This document shows positions 18,563-26,637 of a DNA stretch of 64,000 bases, one piece after another. Each line of letters begins with the position of its first letter. Position 1 is the stretch's first letter. Made by a program: the position numbers and the translations under genes. This stretch comes from SAR92 clade bacterium H455 (GTDB lineage Bacteria; Pseudomonadota; Gammaproteobacteria; Pseudomonadales; Porticoccaceae): contig CP103416.1 of NCBI GenBank assembly GCA_024802545.1, positions 1,054,001 to 1,118,000 on the forward strand, given 5' to 3'. The notes under the pieces are model-generated. The model searched no databases. It worked only from the letters and a program-made list of their open reading frames with translations, and had not been told where the DNA came from.

Positions 18563-19960
18563 ATGAAATATATCAGCACCAGAGGCGGCGGCGAGCCAAA
18601 GAGTTTTGAAGAGGTTGTTTTGACCGGCCTAGCGCCAGACGGCGGGCTCTATGTCCCCCAGGAGTTGCCCAAGTTTAGTCAGGAAGAGATCGCCTCCTGG
18701 GCCGGTCTCTCTTATCAAGATCTGGCATTAAAGATTATTACGCCCTTTGTTGATGGCGCGATTCCCCATGCTGATCTTAAAGAATTGATTGATAAATCCT
18801 ATTCCACCTTCCGTCACGGCGGTATCGCACCGCTGATTCAGACCGGACACAACGAATGGATTATGGAGCTGTTTCACGGCCCCACTCTGGCGTTTAAAGA
18901 TTTTGCTCTGCAGTTTTTGGGCAACCTGCTCGACTATATTCTCGCCAAGCGCAATCAGAAAGTCGTGATTATGGGAGCCACCTCCGGTGACACGGGCTCT
19001 GCTGCTATTGAAGGCTGCCGTCGCTGCGAGAATATCGATATCTTTATATTGCACCCACACAACCGCGTATCAGAAGTTCAGCGTCGTCAGATGACCACTG
19101 TCGCCGCAGACAATGTGCACAATATTGCCATGCACGGCAATTTTGATGACTGCCAGAATATGGTTAAAGCGAGCTTTAGCGACCAATCATTTTTACCCGA
19201 AGGCCGGCAATTAGCCGCGGTTAATTCGATTAACTGGGCGCGTATTATGGCTCAGATCGTCTACTATTTTTGGGCGTCTCTGTCTCTTGGCGGCCCCCGG
19301 CGCAAGGTCTCCTTCTCGGTTCCCACGGGCAACTTTGGTGATATTTTTGCCGGATATTTGGCCCACAAAATGGGCTTGCCCATCGAGCAGTTGGTGATTG
19401 CCACTAATCAAAATGATATTTTGCATCGCTGTATTAGTGAGAATGACCACAGCACTCGTCCTTTGGAACAGAGCCTCGCGCCGAGTATGGACATCATGAT
19501 CTCGAGTAACTTCGAGCGCCTGCTGTTTGACCTCTATGATAACGATGGCGCTGCTATTGCAGAGTTAATGAAAGATGCCAAAGCGGGTCATATGCAACTC
19601 AGCGACTCGGCACTGGGCAGGGCTCGTGAGATGTTCTCTAGTTACCGTTGCGACAACGACGGCATGCTAGAAATCATTCGCAGCGTTTTAAAAGAGAGTG
19701 ATTACCTGATGGATCCGCACACAGCCATTGGTCTTGATGCGGCACGTCACTGTCGAGCCAATAATGAAACACCAATGGTAACCCTGGCCACCGCTCACCC
19801 CGCTAAGTTCCCAGATGCAGTGCGCGAAGCCGGCTATCCCAACGATCCTGAACTGCCCACCCATATGTCGGATCTGTTTGAGAAAGAAGAGCACTACACA
19901 GTGTTGGGCAATGACCAGGATGCCGTGCAGGCGTTTATAGCGGGGAATATTACGGCTTAG
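18563..19960 (+). CDS. thrC: threonine synthase
   Basis: A 465-residue PLP enzyme that converts O-phosphohomoserine to threonine. The N-terminal 'MKYISTRGGGEPKSFEEVVLTGLAPDGGLYVPQ' and the PLP lysine stretch 'HGPTLAFKDFALQFLGN' identify the family. It starts one base after the hom stop (TAA A ATG) and must be co-translated with it. Length is as for the Pseudomonas/yeast-type enzymes. It is followed by a repeat region with no visible terminator. Confidence 0.95.
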   Translation: MKYISTRGGGEPKSFEEVVLTGLAPDGGLYVPQELPKFSQEEIASWAGLSYQDLALKIITPFVDGAIPHADLKELIDKSYSTFRHGGIAPLIQTGHNEWIMELFHGPTLAFKDFALQFLGNLLDYILAKRNQKVVIMGATSGDTGSAAIEGCRRCENIDIFILHPHNRVSEVQRRQMTTVAADNVHNIAMHGNFDDCQNMVKASFSDQSFLPEGRQLAAVNSINWARIMAQIVYYFWASLSLGGPRRKVSFSVPTGNFGDIFAGYLAHKMGLPIEQLVIATNQNDILHRCISENDHSTRPLEQSLAPSMDIMISSNFERLLFDLYDNDGAAIAELMKDAKAGHMQLSDSALGRAREMFSSYRCDNDGMLEIIRSVLKESDYLMDPHTAIGLDAARHCRANNETPMVTLATAHPAKFPDAVREAGYPNDPELPTHMSDLFEKEEHYTVLGNDQDAVQAFIAGNITA

Positions 19961-20030
19961 TAGATGATGCTAGCCGCAGCATGGAACCTATCCCGCTCCG
20001 TATTTTGTGATCCCGGCAGGGCCTCTAACT

Positions 20031-20115
20031 TGTCATCCTGACGGAGCGCCAACCCTGTCATCCCGACAGAGCGCCAACCCTGTCATCCCGACAGAGCGCA
20101 GCGACGAGGGATCTC
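20031..20115. repeat. tandem copies of dispersed repeat, arm A
   Basis: Two 25-base units (20031-20055 and 20056-20080) begin TGTCATCC and end GCGCCAACCC. A third (20081-20115) begins TGTCATCCCGACAGAGCGCA and continues through GCGACGAGGGATCTC, as in the copy at 9241-9274. The region 19961-20404 holds no gene. Confidence 0.85.
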
Positions 20116-20147
20116 GAGATCTCTCACATGCGTTCGAGATGACAGTG
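20114..20147. repeat. dispersed repeat, arm B, inverted against arm A
   Basis: This copy of the 9105-9138 sequence directly follows arm A. Together they form an imperfect palindrome, centred on GATCTCGAGATC (20110-20121), with outer ends TGTCATCCCGA and TCGAGATGACA. It looks like a REP/MITE-type folded element. Confidence 0.75.
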
Positions 20148-20230
20148 GTTTGTAGTTATGTAAGGCTGCCATCAACAAGCAGTCTCGCTGGCAGAGTCCC
20201 CAATTCGTAACCACGGCATAGCCTCTAGCA

Positions 20231-20320
20231 TGTCATCCCGCCAGAGCCCCTAATTTTTCATCCTCGCCCGAACCTCAAATTTGTCATCCCGACAGAGTGT
20301 CGCGAAGAGGGTTCCTTCCA
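20231..20320. repeat. degenerate copies of the dispersed repeat
   Basis: Two further copies begin TGTCATCCCG, at 20231 and 20282. The second continues ACAGAGTGTCGCGAAGAGGG. The first is preceded by GCCTCTAGCA, almost the same as before the copy at 9216. Confidence 0.75.
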
Positions 20321-20404
20321 ATACCCACCATCCACAAACTCCCTCCCCACATCCCCAACCACTTCGGTTACTATAAAGCTGCACTAAATACCGGAGAGTA
20401 AAAG

Positions 20405-22528
20405 ATGCCCACTGACGTCCAAACCCACTATCGCGCCTGTAACCTTTGTGAAGCCATCTGTGGCATTGAGATTAAAACCCAAGGTGATCAGGTGCTGTCT
20501 ATTAAAGGAGATAAGAATGACCCTTTGAGCAGAGGTTATATCTGCCCCAAGGGCACGGCGATGGAAGATATCTACACTGATCCCGACCGTCTGCGACTGC
20601 CGGTTAAGAAACAGGGTGATAGCTGGGTTGAAATCAGCTGGGAAGAAGCCTTTAGTACTGTCGCTGAAAAGTTGACGGCGATACAAGAGCAGCATGGCCA
20701 AGATTCCGTGGCCTTTTACGCGGGCAACCCCAATGTGCACAATTATGGCAGCATGACCCACGCCAGTGTGTTGCGCAAAGCGGTGCAAACCAAGACCCAT
20801 TTTTCTGCCACAAGTCTCGACCAGCTGCCCCACCATTTAACCTCTTTAAGTCTGTTTGGCCATCAGTCGTTGATCCCTGTGCCAGATATTGACCACACCA
20901 ATTACATGTTGATTATTGGCGGCAATCCGCTGGCGTCTAACGGCAGCATTATGACTGTGCCGGATGTGCCTAAGCGCCTGAAGGCGATTCAGCAGCGCGG
21001 TGGGCGCTTTGTGGTGATAGACCCACGGCGCACGGAAACTGCCGAGATTGCGGACCAACATCTATTTATTCGCCCGGGCACTGATGCCTTTTTATTAATG
21101 GCCATGTTGAATACGTTGTTTGCCGAGAACCTGGTCCACACCGGGCATCTCACCGACTTGTTGGTTGGAGTCGATGAGGTACGCAGTGCCTGTGAGTCGT
21201 TTACGCCTGAGTTGGCGGAACAGCGAAGCGGTGTTGCCGCCGAGCAGATTCGTCAGCTAGCCCGCGATATGGCCAACATAGAAGGCGCTGTTTGCTATGG
21301 CCGCATGGGCGTGTCGGTGCAGGTCTATGGCACGCTGTGTCAGTGGGCTATTCATATGATTAATATTCTGACCCATTCTTTGGATGTGCGCGGTGGCATG
21401 ATGGCCTCGTCGCCGGCCTTTGGCTTTGTTAAGCCTGGAGAATCTGGGGCAGGGCACTTTGCGGCGTTCCATAGCCGTGTCAGTGGGCTGCCGGAGTTTG
21501 CTGGGGAGTTGCCTGCTACTGTGATGGCTGAGGAGATGCTTGCTGAGGGTGAGGGTCAGATTCGCGGGTTAGTGTCTATTGCTGGCAACCCAGTGCTGTC
21601 TGCACCCAATGGTCAGCAGATTGATCAGGCTCTTGCGGGTTTAGACTTTATGGTCAGCCTAGATTTTTATATCAATGAAACAACTCAGCATGCAGATATT
21701 ATTTTGCCGCCCACCAGCGCCTTGGAGCATGATCACTACGATATCGCTTTCCATCGTTTGGCGGTGCACAACACGGCGCGCTTTAACGAGGCGGTGTTTG
21801 AACCTGCTGCAGGCACTATGCACGACTGGGAAATCTTTAATGGGTTGGGGCAGGCGATTGCTGCCCGAAAAGGCATAGAGGTTAAGTCGCTGCCATCTCC
21901 GGATAAATTGGTGGATATGGGTATTCAGCGGGGTCCTTACAGCGCCGCCGCTGGCCATAAATTAGAACTGACGCTAGATAAAATTAAACAGCATCCCCAT
22001 GGGTTGGATATTGGCCCATTAGCCCCTAGCTTGCCGGAGCGCCTCTGCACCAGTGACGGCAAAATAACTTTGCTGGCAGACTATATAAGCAAAGATCTCG
22101 AGCGCCTTGGTGCTGATGAGGCGTTAACCGAGGCGGATGAGTTACTGCTTATTGGTCGTCGCCATATCCGCAGCAATAATTCTTGGATGCATAACTCCCA
22201 TCGCCTAGTGAAGGGTAAGCCGCGCTGGCAGTTGCTGATGCACCCTGATGATTTAGCCGCGCGCAACTTAGCACATGAATCACAGGTGCGCATCGAATCT
22301 CGGGTTGGCTCTGTGGAGACACAGGTCGTCGCCAGCGATGAAGTGATGCCCGGTGTGGTGAGTCTGCCCCATGGTTGGGGGCATAAGCGGGCTGGTGTGA
22401 GCATGACCATCGCTGGGGCCCAGGATGGGGTCAGCTGTAATGATCTCACCGACGATAAGCTGATCGATCAGGTTAGCGGTAATGCGGCTTTAAATGGTGT
22501 GCCGGTTAGAATTTACGGGGTTCAGTAG
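20405..22528 (+). CDS. molybdopterin-dependent oxidoreductase (BisC/FdhF-like)
   Basis: A 707-residue enzyme of the DMSO-reductase superfamily. The N-terminal domain has a 4Fe-4S motif with four Cys in 'CNLCEAICG' and 'GYICPKG'. Molybdopterin-guanine dinucleotide contacts are suggested by 'MLIIGGNPLASNGSIMTVP' and 'VVIDPRRTETAEIADQHLFIRPGTD'. The C-terminal cap includes 'LPHGWGHKRAGVSM'. No signal peptide or Tat motif is seen, so it is cytoplasmic. Substrate is unknown; formate is possible but partner subunits are absent. Its stop overlaps the start of the next gene. Confidence 0.9.
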   Translation: MPTDVQTHYRACNLCEAICGIEIKTQGDQVLSIKGDKNDPLSRGYICPKGTAMEDIYTDPDRLRLPVKKQGDSWVEISWEEAFSTVAEKLTAIQEQHGQDSVAFYAGNPNVHNYGSMTHASVLRKAVQTKTHFSATSLDQLPHHLTSLSLFGHQSLIPVPDIDHTNYMLIIGGNPLASNGSIMTVPDVPKRLKAIQQRGGRFVVIDPRRTETAEIADQHLFIRPGTDAFLLMAMLNTLFAENLVHTGHLTDLLVGVDEVRSACESFTPELAEQRSGVAAEQIRQLARDMANIEGAVCYGRMGVSVQVYGTLCQWAIHMINILTHSLDVRGGMMASSPAFGFVKPGESGAGHFAAFHSRVSGLPEFAGELPATVMAEEMLAEGEGQIRGLVSIAGNPVLSAPNGQQIDQALAGLDFMVSLDFYINETTQHADIILPPTSALEHDHYDIAFHRLAVHNTARFNEAVFEPAAGTMHDWEIFNGLGQAIAARKGIEVKSLPSPDKLVDMGIQRGPYSAAAGHKLELTLDKIKQHPHGLDIGPLAPSLPERLCTSDGKITLLADYISKDLERLGADEALTEADELLLIGRRHIRSNNSWMHNSHRLVKGKPRWQLLMHPDDLAARNLAHESQVRIESRVGSVETQVVASDEVMPGVVSLPHGWGHKRAGVSMTIAGAQDGVSCNDLTDDKLIDQVSGNAALNGVPVRIYGVQ

Positions 22529-23376
22529 TGACTGATCAAATTAGAATATTTAAAGACGCCACCGCGATTATCACCGGCGGTGCCTCAGGCATTGGCCGCA
22601 CTATGGCCTTGGAGTTGGTCAGCCGCGGCTGCACGGTTGTCTTGGCCGATCGACAGATATCCCTAGCGGAAGAGCTGGCGGCGAGCATTGTTGCCGATGG
22701 CGGCAAGGCCTGGGCCCGAGAGCTGAATGTCTGCGACTACCCAGCCTATCAGGCGCTGGTGGATGAAACTGTGGCCAAGACTGGTCGCCTCGATTATCTG
22801 TTCAATAATGCCGGTATTGCGGTTGGCGGTATGACCCATGAACTAGACGTCAGTGATTGGGATATGAGCCTCGACGTCAATATTCGCGGCGTCACCAATG
22901 GCGTGCAGGCCTGTTACAAACTGATGGTTGAGCAGGGCTTTGGCCATATAGTGAATACTGCGTCTATGGCGGGTCTGATTCCATCGACCAACGCCGTGCC
23001 CTACAGCACCAGTAAATTTGCCGTGGTTGGACTGTCTCAGGCACTGCGTATCGAGGCGGAATATCGCGGTGTGCGGGTCAGTGCGCTCTGTCCCGGTGCC
23101 ATTCAAACGCCGATTTTGACCGGTGGCGAATTCGGTAGGCTGGGGTCAGGAATCACTAAAGAGCAGGTGACTAAATTTTGGTCTGCCTTTAAGCCGATGC
23201 CAGCTGATGAGTTTGCCCGCGAAGCAATCGATAAAGTTGCGAAGAATCCGGCATTGATTATTGTGCCGGGCAACTGGGCTCGGGCTTACCTAACATTCCG
23301 TTTGCTGCCAAGCCTCTGGTACCGTTGGTCAAAGAAGGGTATGGCCAGATCCATGCATATTTTTAAGCAAAAGTAG
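22528..23376 (+). CDS. SDR family oxidoreductase
   Basis: A 282-residue short-chain dehydrogenase with TGGASGIGR near residue 16, NNAG near 94, and YSTSKFAVVGLSQALR for the catalytic Tyr and Lys. The C-terminal tail after residue 245 ('WARAYLTFRLLPSLWYRWSKKGMA') is hydrophobic and basic and may touch the membrane. It starts with GTG that overlaps the stop of the molybdo-enzyme gene by one base, so the two are translated together. A joint pathway is likely but unidentified. Confidence 0.88.
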   Translation: MTDQIRIFKDATAIITGGASGIGRTMALELVSRGCTVVLADRQISLAEELAASIVADGGKAWARELNVCDYPAYQALVDETVAKTGRLDYLFNNAGIAVGGMTHELDVSDWDMSLDVNIRGVTNGVQACYKLMVEQGFGHIVNTASMAGLIPSTNAVPYSTSKFAVVGLSQALRIEAEYRGVRVSALCPGAIQTPILTGGEFGRLGSGITKEQVTKFWSAFKPMPADEFAREAIDKVAKNPALIIVPGNWARAYLTFRLLPSLWYRWSKKGMARSMHIFKQK

Positions 23377-23412
23377 CTTTTGGTCTGGTGATATTCTGAG
23401 TGTGGGCCTCGG

Positions 23413-23850
23413 TTAAGCTGAGGCCTGCCACTCACCTTTAACTTCTTCAAGTTCTAGACTGTGCTCATGCACTTCTCGGTCTAATTGTGCCATTTGGCTT
23501 AAAAGACCCGCGATAACCCCTTCACCAATAGACTCCGAGTAGAGATCGCGAATAGCCTTGTCCGCTAAGCGCGGGATGGCTTGCTCGCCTTTCTCCCACT
23601 TGGCAATGGACTGGTCTGACTTATCCATTAGATTGCCGAGGAATTTTTGCGAAAGATCTAATTCAATCCGAATAAACCTGAACTCCTGCCCGGTGATGGG
23701 CTGAGGGCTATGGATGATTGTCAGGGCAATGGCTCTGTGCAGTCCATCCAAATTATGGATCGACAGTCCGGTATCTTGGCCAGATTTATGAAGTTCAAAG
23801 CCATTTTTTAGCCAGACATTGTCCAACCCGCATCTTGTGTATTGATACAT
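23413..23850 (-). CDS. helix-turn-helix antitoxin-like protein
   Basis: A 145-residue protein. The N-terminal part 'MYQYTRCGLDNVWLKNGFEL' leads to an HTH_3-type domain near residues 55-95, in 'EFRFIRIELDLSQKFLGNLM' and 'DQSIAKWEKGEQAIPRLADK'. I recall this arrangement as the antitoxin of DUF4258-type pairs. ATG 23850 with GGA 8 bases upstream is preferred; upstream Met codons at 23862 and 23880 overlap the toxin gene. It probably represses the module's promoter by binding the palindrome at 24214-24230. Confidence 0.75.
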   Translation of the reverse strand: MYQYTRCGLDNVWLKNGFELHKSGQDTGLSIHNLDGLHRAIALTIIHSPQPITGQEFRFIRIELDLSQKFLGNLMDKSDQSIAKWEKGEQAIPRLADKAIRDLYSESIGEGVIAGLLSQMAQLDREVHEHSLELEEVKGEWQASA

Positions 23851-23852
23851 AG

Positions 23853-24185
23853 TTAATTCCATACTGTAATGATTAGGCATTTGTTGCCGCCTCGTTCAAC
23901 AAGTTTTGCGATCACGGAAACATGGTCACCTGCGGTAATTCGAGACAGTTTGCACTTCCATCCCCGCTCTTCTTGAGTATCCCATTCGAATTGACCGGTC
24001 ACTTGACCATTTTTAAGCACGTTGAGTATCTGTCGGTCCGTGACGTCACGCTGCTGTTGTCGGTCGCGGGCATGATTAAGAATGATTAGGCTTTCAGTTT
24101 CCTGTGAGGCTATACGCCTTATTTCAGGAAGGGCCTTCTCTTTAGTAATCCAAGGTAGGAGCGAAATATTACTCTTCTTCGCCAT
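23853..24185 (-). CDS. DUF4258-type toxin-like protein
   Basis: A 110-residue basic protein with a C-terminal DUF4258-like domain: 'ILNHARDRQQQRDVTDRQILNVLKNGQVTGQFEWD', ending 'HVSVIAKLVERGGNKCLIITVWN'. DUF4258 resembles the RelE/YoeB-like fold used by many mRNA-cleaving toxins, but activity here is not shown. The frame is open to 24251, yet ATG 24185 has AAAGGA 7 bases upstream and lies just behind a convincing promoter. It ends 3 bases before the HTH gene start, so toxin comes first and antitoxin second. Confidence 0.7.
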   Translation of the reverse strand: MAKKSNISLLPWITKEKALPEIRRIASQETESLIILNHARDRQQQRDVTDRQILNVLKNGQVTGQFEWDTQEERGWKCKLSRITAGDHVSVIAKLVERGGNKCLIITVWN

Positions 24186-24213
24186 GCGCAAATCCTTTGC
24201 TGTGTTTTGGTAG

Positions 24214-24230
24214 CCTATAGTTATTATAGG
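24214..24230 (-). promoter_or_regulatory. palindromic operator over the toxin-antitoxin -10 box
   Basis: CCTATAGTTATTATAGG is a perfect 6-bp inverted repeat with a 5-base spacer. On the minus strand it contains TATAAT (24223-24228). Thus an HTH antitoxin bound here would block RNA polymerase. Confidence 0.65.
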
Positions 24231-24251
24231 TGCGTGTTTCTGGTTATGCAA
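24223..24251 (-). promoter_or_regulatory. promoter of the toxin-antitoxin pair
   Basis: Minus-strand -35 TTGCAT (24246-24251) and -10 TATAAT (24223-24228) are 17 bases apart. Transcription would start near 24216 and leave about 30 bases before the toxin ATG at 24185. Confidence 0.6.
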
Positions 24252-24308
24252 TCTGCGTCCCCAAATTTACCAGCGAGTCGTCTATATCTGCGACAATTTA
24301 GAATCTCA

Positions 24309-24340
24309 CCGTTAACCATCCGCAACAATATAAGTTGACA
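24309..24340 (+). promoter_or_regulatory. possible BirA operator of the biotin operon
   Basis: CCGTTAACC and AGTTGACAG are each 6/9 matches to the two halves of the BirA palindrome (TTGTAAACC and GGTTTACAA), 15 bases apart. The right half overlaps the -35 box of the bioB promoter. The spacing fits, the match is modest. Confidence 0.3.
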
Positions 24341-24362
24341 GTGGAATCTGTCGCTCTATCAT
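24335..24362 (+). promoter_or_regulatory. promoter of the biotin operon
   Basis: Consensus -35 TTGACA (24335-24340) and -10 TATCAT (24357-24362), spaced by 16 bases. A start near 24369 leaves a leader of about 30 bases before the bioB ATG, with GGAG in it. Confidence 0.7.
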
Positions 24363-24397
24363 TGGCCGATCTGACTGACAATGATGGAGTTTTGGCT

Positions 24398-25453
24398 ATG
24401 GCAGCCTCGCAGGACGACACAATCCGCAACAATTGGCAGCGCGAAGAAGTTTTGGCGCTCTTTAATCAGCCGTTTAATGATCTGTTGTTTGATGCTCAGG
24501 TGATGCATCGTCGTCATTTCAATCCCAATCAGGTGCAGTTGAGTACTCTGCTGTCGATCAAAACCGGCGCCTGTCCTGAAGATTGTAAGTACTGCCCTCA
24601 GAGTGCTCGCTACGACACCGGTCTGGAAAAAGAAAAGCTGCTGGAAATTGAGGCTGTGATTGAGGCGGCGAAAGCGGCCAAGGCCAGTGGTTCCAGCCGT
24701 TTTTGTATGGGTGCCGCTTGGCGCTCTCCCCACGATCGCGATATTCCAAAAGTTGCCCATATGATTCGTGAAGTGAAGGCCCTGGGTCTGGAAACATGCA
24801 TGACACTGGGTATGCTTAGCGAAGAGCAGTCGGAGAAGCTGGCCAGTGCCGGCCTCGATTACTACAACCACAATCTCGATACCTCGAAAGAATTCTACGG
24901 TGAGGTGATCACCACCAGAACCTACCAAGACCGCCTCAATACTCTCTCTAATGTGCGCAACTCGGGCATGAAAGTCTGTGCTGGCGGCATTGTTGGTATG
25001 GGTGAGAAGCAGCAGGATCGTGCTGGTTTGTTGATGGAGTTGGCGAACTTGCCGCGGCATCCGGAGTCTGTGCCGATCAATATGTTGGTTAAGGTGGCTG
25101 GTACGCCTATGGCCGATCAGGCGGATCTGGATCCCTTTGAGTTTATTCGCACCATTGCTGTAGCCCGTTTGATGATGCCAAAATCCTATGTGCGGCTCTC
25201 CGCAGGCCGTGAAGATATGAACGAGCAGATGCAGGCCATGGCCTTTATGGCGGGGGCTAATTCGATTTTCTATTGCGAGAAATTACTCACTACGCCGAAT
25301 CCTAAAGCGAACACAGATATGCAGCTTTTTGAGCGCCTGGGTATTTCCCCTGAGCCCTTTCATGTGGATAAAAGTAACGACGAGCAGGAGGCTGAGTTGC
25401 ATCAAGCCCTCGCGGAGGTTAAGACTGACTCACAGTTTTATCCTGCTGGTTAG
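24398..25453 (+). CDS. bioB: biotin synthase
   Basis: A 351-residue radical SAM enzyme that inserts sulfur into dethiobiotin. The cluster motif is [10 protein letters not shown] (Cys-x3-Cys-x2-Cys). '[15 protein letters not shown]', 'CMTLGMLS', 'YYNHNLDTS' and 'VRLSAGRE' supply the conserved Cys, Asn and Arg around the second iron-sulfur cluster. ATG 24398 with GGAG 8 bases upstream gives the family length; the longer frame from TTG 24335 starts exactly on the -35 box and is unlikely. It is the first gene of bioB-bioF-bioHC-bioD. Confidence 0.95.
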   Translation: MAASQDDTIRNNWQREEVLALFNQPFNDLLFDAQVMHRRHFNPNQVQLSTLLSIKTGACPEDCKYCPQSARYDTGLEKEKLLEIEAVIEAAKAAKASGSSRFCMGAAWRSPHDRDIPKVAHMIREVKALGLETCMTLGMLSEEQSEKLASAGLDYYNHNLDTSKEFYGEVITTRTYQDRLNTLSNVRNSGMKVCAGGIVGMGEKQQDRAGLLMELANLPRHPESVPINMLVKVAGTPMADQADLDPFEFIRTIAVARLMMPKSYVRLSAGREDMNEQMQAMAFMAGANSIFYCEKLLTTPNPKANTDMQLFERLGISPEPFHVDKSNDEQEAELHQALAEVKTDSQFYPAG

Positions 25454-25461
25454 CTCCCTCA

Positions 25462-26637
25462 ATGAACTCTATGGACGCCACACTTCAGGCGCAGTTAAAT
25501 CTGCGTCGCGAAGAGCATCTCTATCGCACGCGTCTCAATGTCGCCTCCGGCTGCTCCTCGACTCTGTCGGTTGAGGGCCGTTCGTTAATCAATTTTTGCA
25601 GCAATGATTATCTGGGTCTCGCTAGCCATCCCGATATTGTTCAGGCGCTCAAGCAGGCGGCGGACCTTTATGGCACCGGCAGTGGGGCATCCCACCTGGT
25701 TAGTGGTCATTCTGTAGTTCATCAAAAACTTGAAGAGCAGCTGGCTGAGTACACCGGTCGTCCGCGAGCGCTATTATTTTCTACCGGTTATATGGCCAAT
25801 ATTGGGGCGATTAACGCCTTGATTGGACGCCCTGATCTGGTGCTTCAAGACCAACTTAATCATGCTTCGCTGCTCGATGGCGGGCGTCTTTCTCAGGCAG
25901 ATTTTAAACGCTACAAACATGTGGATATGAGCAGCCTGGAACAGCGTCTGGAACAGTCTAGTGCGGCGCGCAAGTTAATTGTCAGCGACGGTGTCTTCAG
26001 TATGGATGGCAATCTGGCGCCGTTGCGCGAGATCAGCAGCTTGGCGAAAAAGCACAGTGCCTGGCTGATGGTCGATGATGCCCACGGTGTTGGTGTGCTC
26101 GGTCAGCATGGCGGTGGTTTGGTTGAAGAGCTCAATATGTCTGTCGAACAGGTGCCGGTTTTGGTGGGCACTCTGGGTAAAAGCTTTGGTACTTTTGGTG
26201 CTTTTGTCGCCGGTAGCGAAGCGCTGATCGAAACCTTGATTCAATTCTCACGCAGTTATATTTACACCACGGCACTGCCGCCGGCGATTGCTGCGGCAAC
26301 CCTTGCTAGCTTAAAAATTGTCCGTGAAGAGACCTGGCGTCGCGATAAGTTGGCGCAGTTAGTGATGCGTTTTCGACGTGGCGCTGAGCAGATCGGTCTA
26401 CAGTTGGCGGAATCCAATACGCCGATACAGCCAGTGTTAATTAATAACGATGAAAAGGTTATGCAGGTGGGGCAGGCGCTGCGCGCTGCGGGCTTTTTGG
26501 TCGGTGCTATTCGTCCGCCCACTGTGCCTGTGGGTAGCGGCCGGTTGCGGATTACTTTTTCTGCGGACCACAGTGAAGAGCAGGTGGACAAATTAGTCAC
26601 CGCGCTGGATAGCCTCAATCTTGCGGCTACAGTCTGA
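25462..26637 (+). CDS. bioF: 8-amino-7-oxononanoate synthase
   Basis: A 391-residue PLP enzyme that condenses pimeloyl-ACP with alanine. The PLP lysine is in GTLGKSFGTFGAF. 'FCSNDYLGLASHP', 'GSGASHLVSGHS' and 'DDAHGVGVLGQHG' are typical of the alpha-oxoamine synthase family, and the last gives the Asp of the cofactor site. It is 8 bases after bioB. The stop TGA overlaps the ATG of the next gene. Confidence 0.95.
   Translation: MNSMDATLQAQLNLRREEHLYRTRLNVASGCSSTLSVEGRSLINFCSNDYLGLASHPDIVQALKQAADLYGTGSGASHLVSGHSVVHQKLEEQLAEYTGRPRALLFSTGYMANIGAINALIGRPDLVLQDQLNHASLLDGGRLSQADFKRYKHVDMSSLEQRLEQSSAARKLIVSDGVFSMDGNLAPLREISSLAKKHSAWLMVDDAHGVGVLGQHGGGLVEELNMSVEQVPVLVGTLGKSFGTFGAFVAGSEALIETLIQFSRSYIYTTALPPAIAAATLASLKIVREETWRRDKLAQLVMRFRRGAEQIGLQLAESNTPIQPVLINNDEKVMQVGQALRAAGFLVGAIRPPTVPVGSGRLRITFSADHSEEQVDKLVTALDSLNLAATV

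Noticed and set aside
20031-20320. CRISPR array
   Set aside because: The spacers are not unique sequences of regular length, units are degenerate and no cas genes are near.
24186-24251. Longer N-terminus of the DUF4258 gene
   Set aside because: It would begin at the -35 box of its own promoter.
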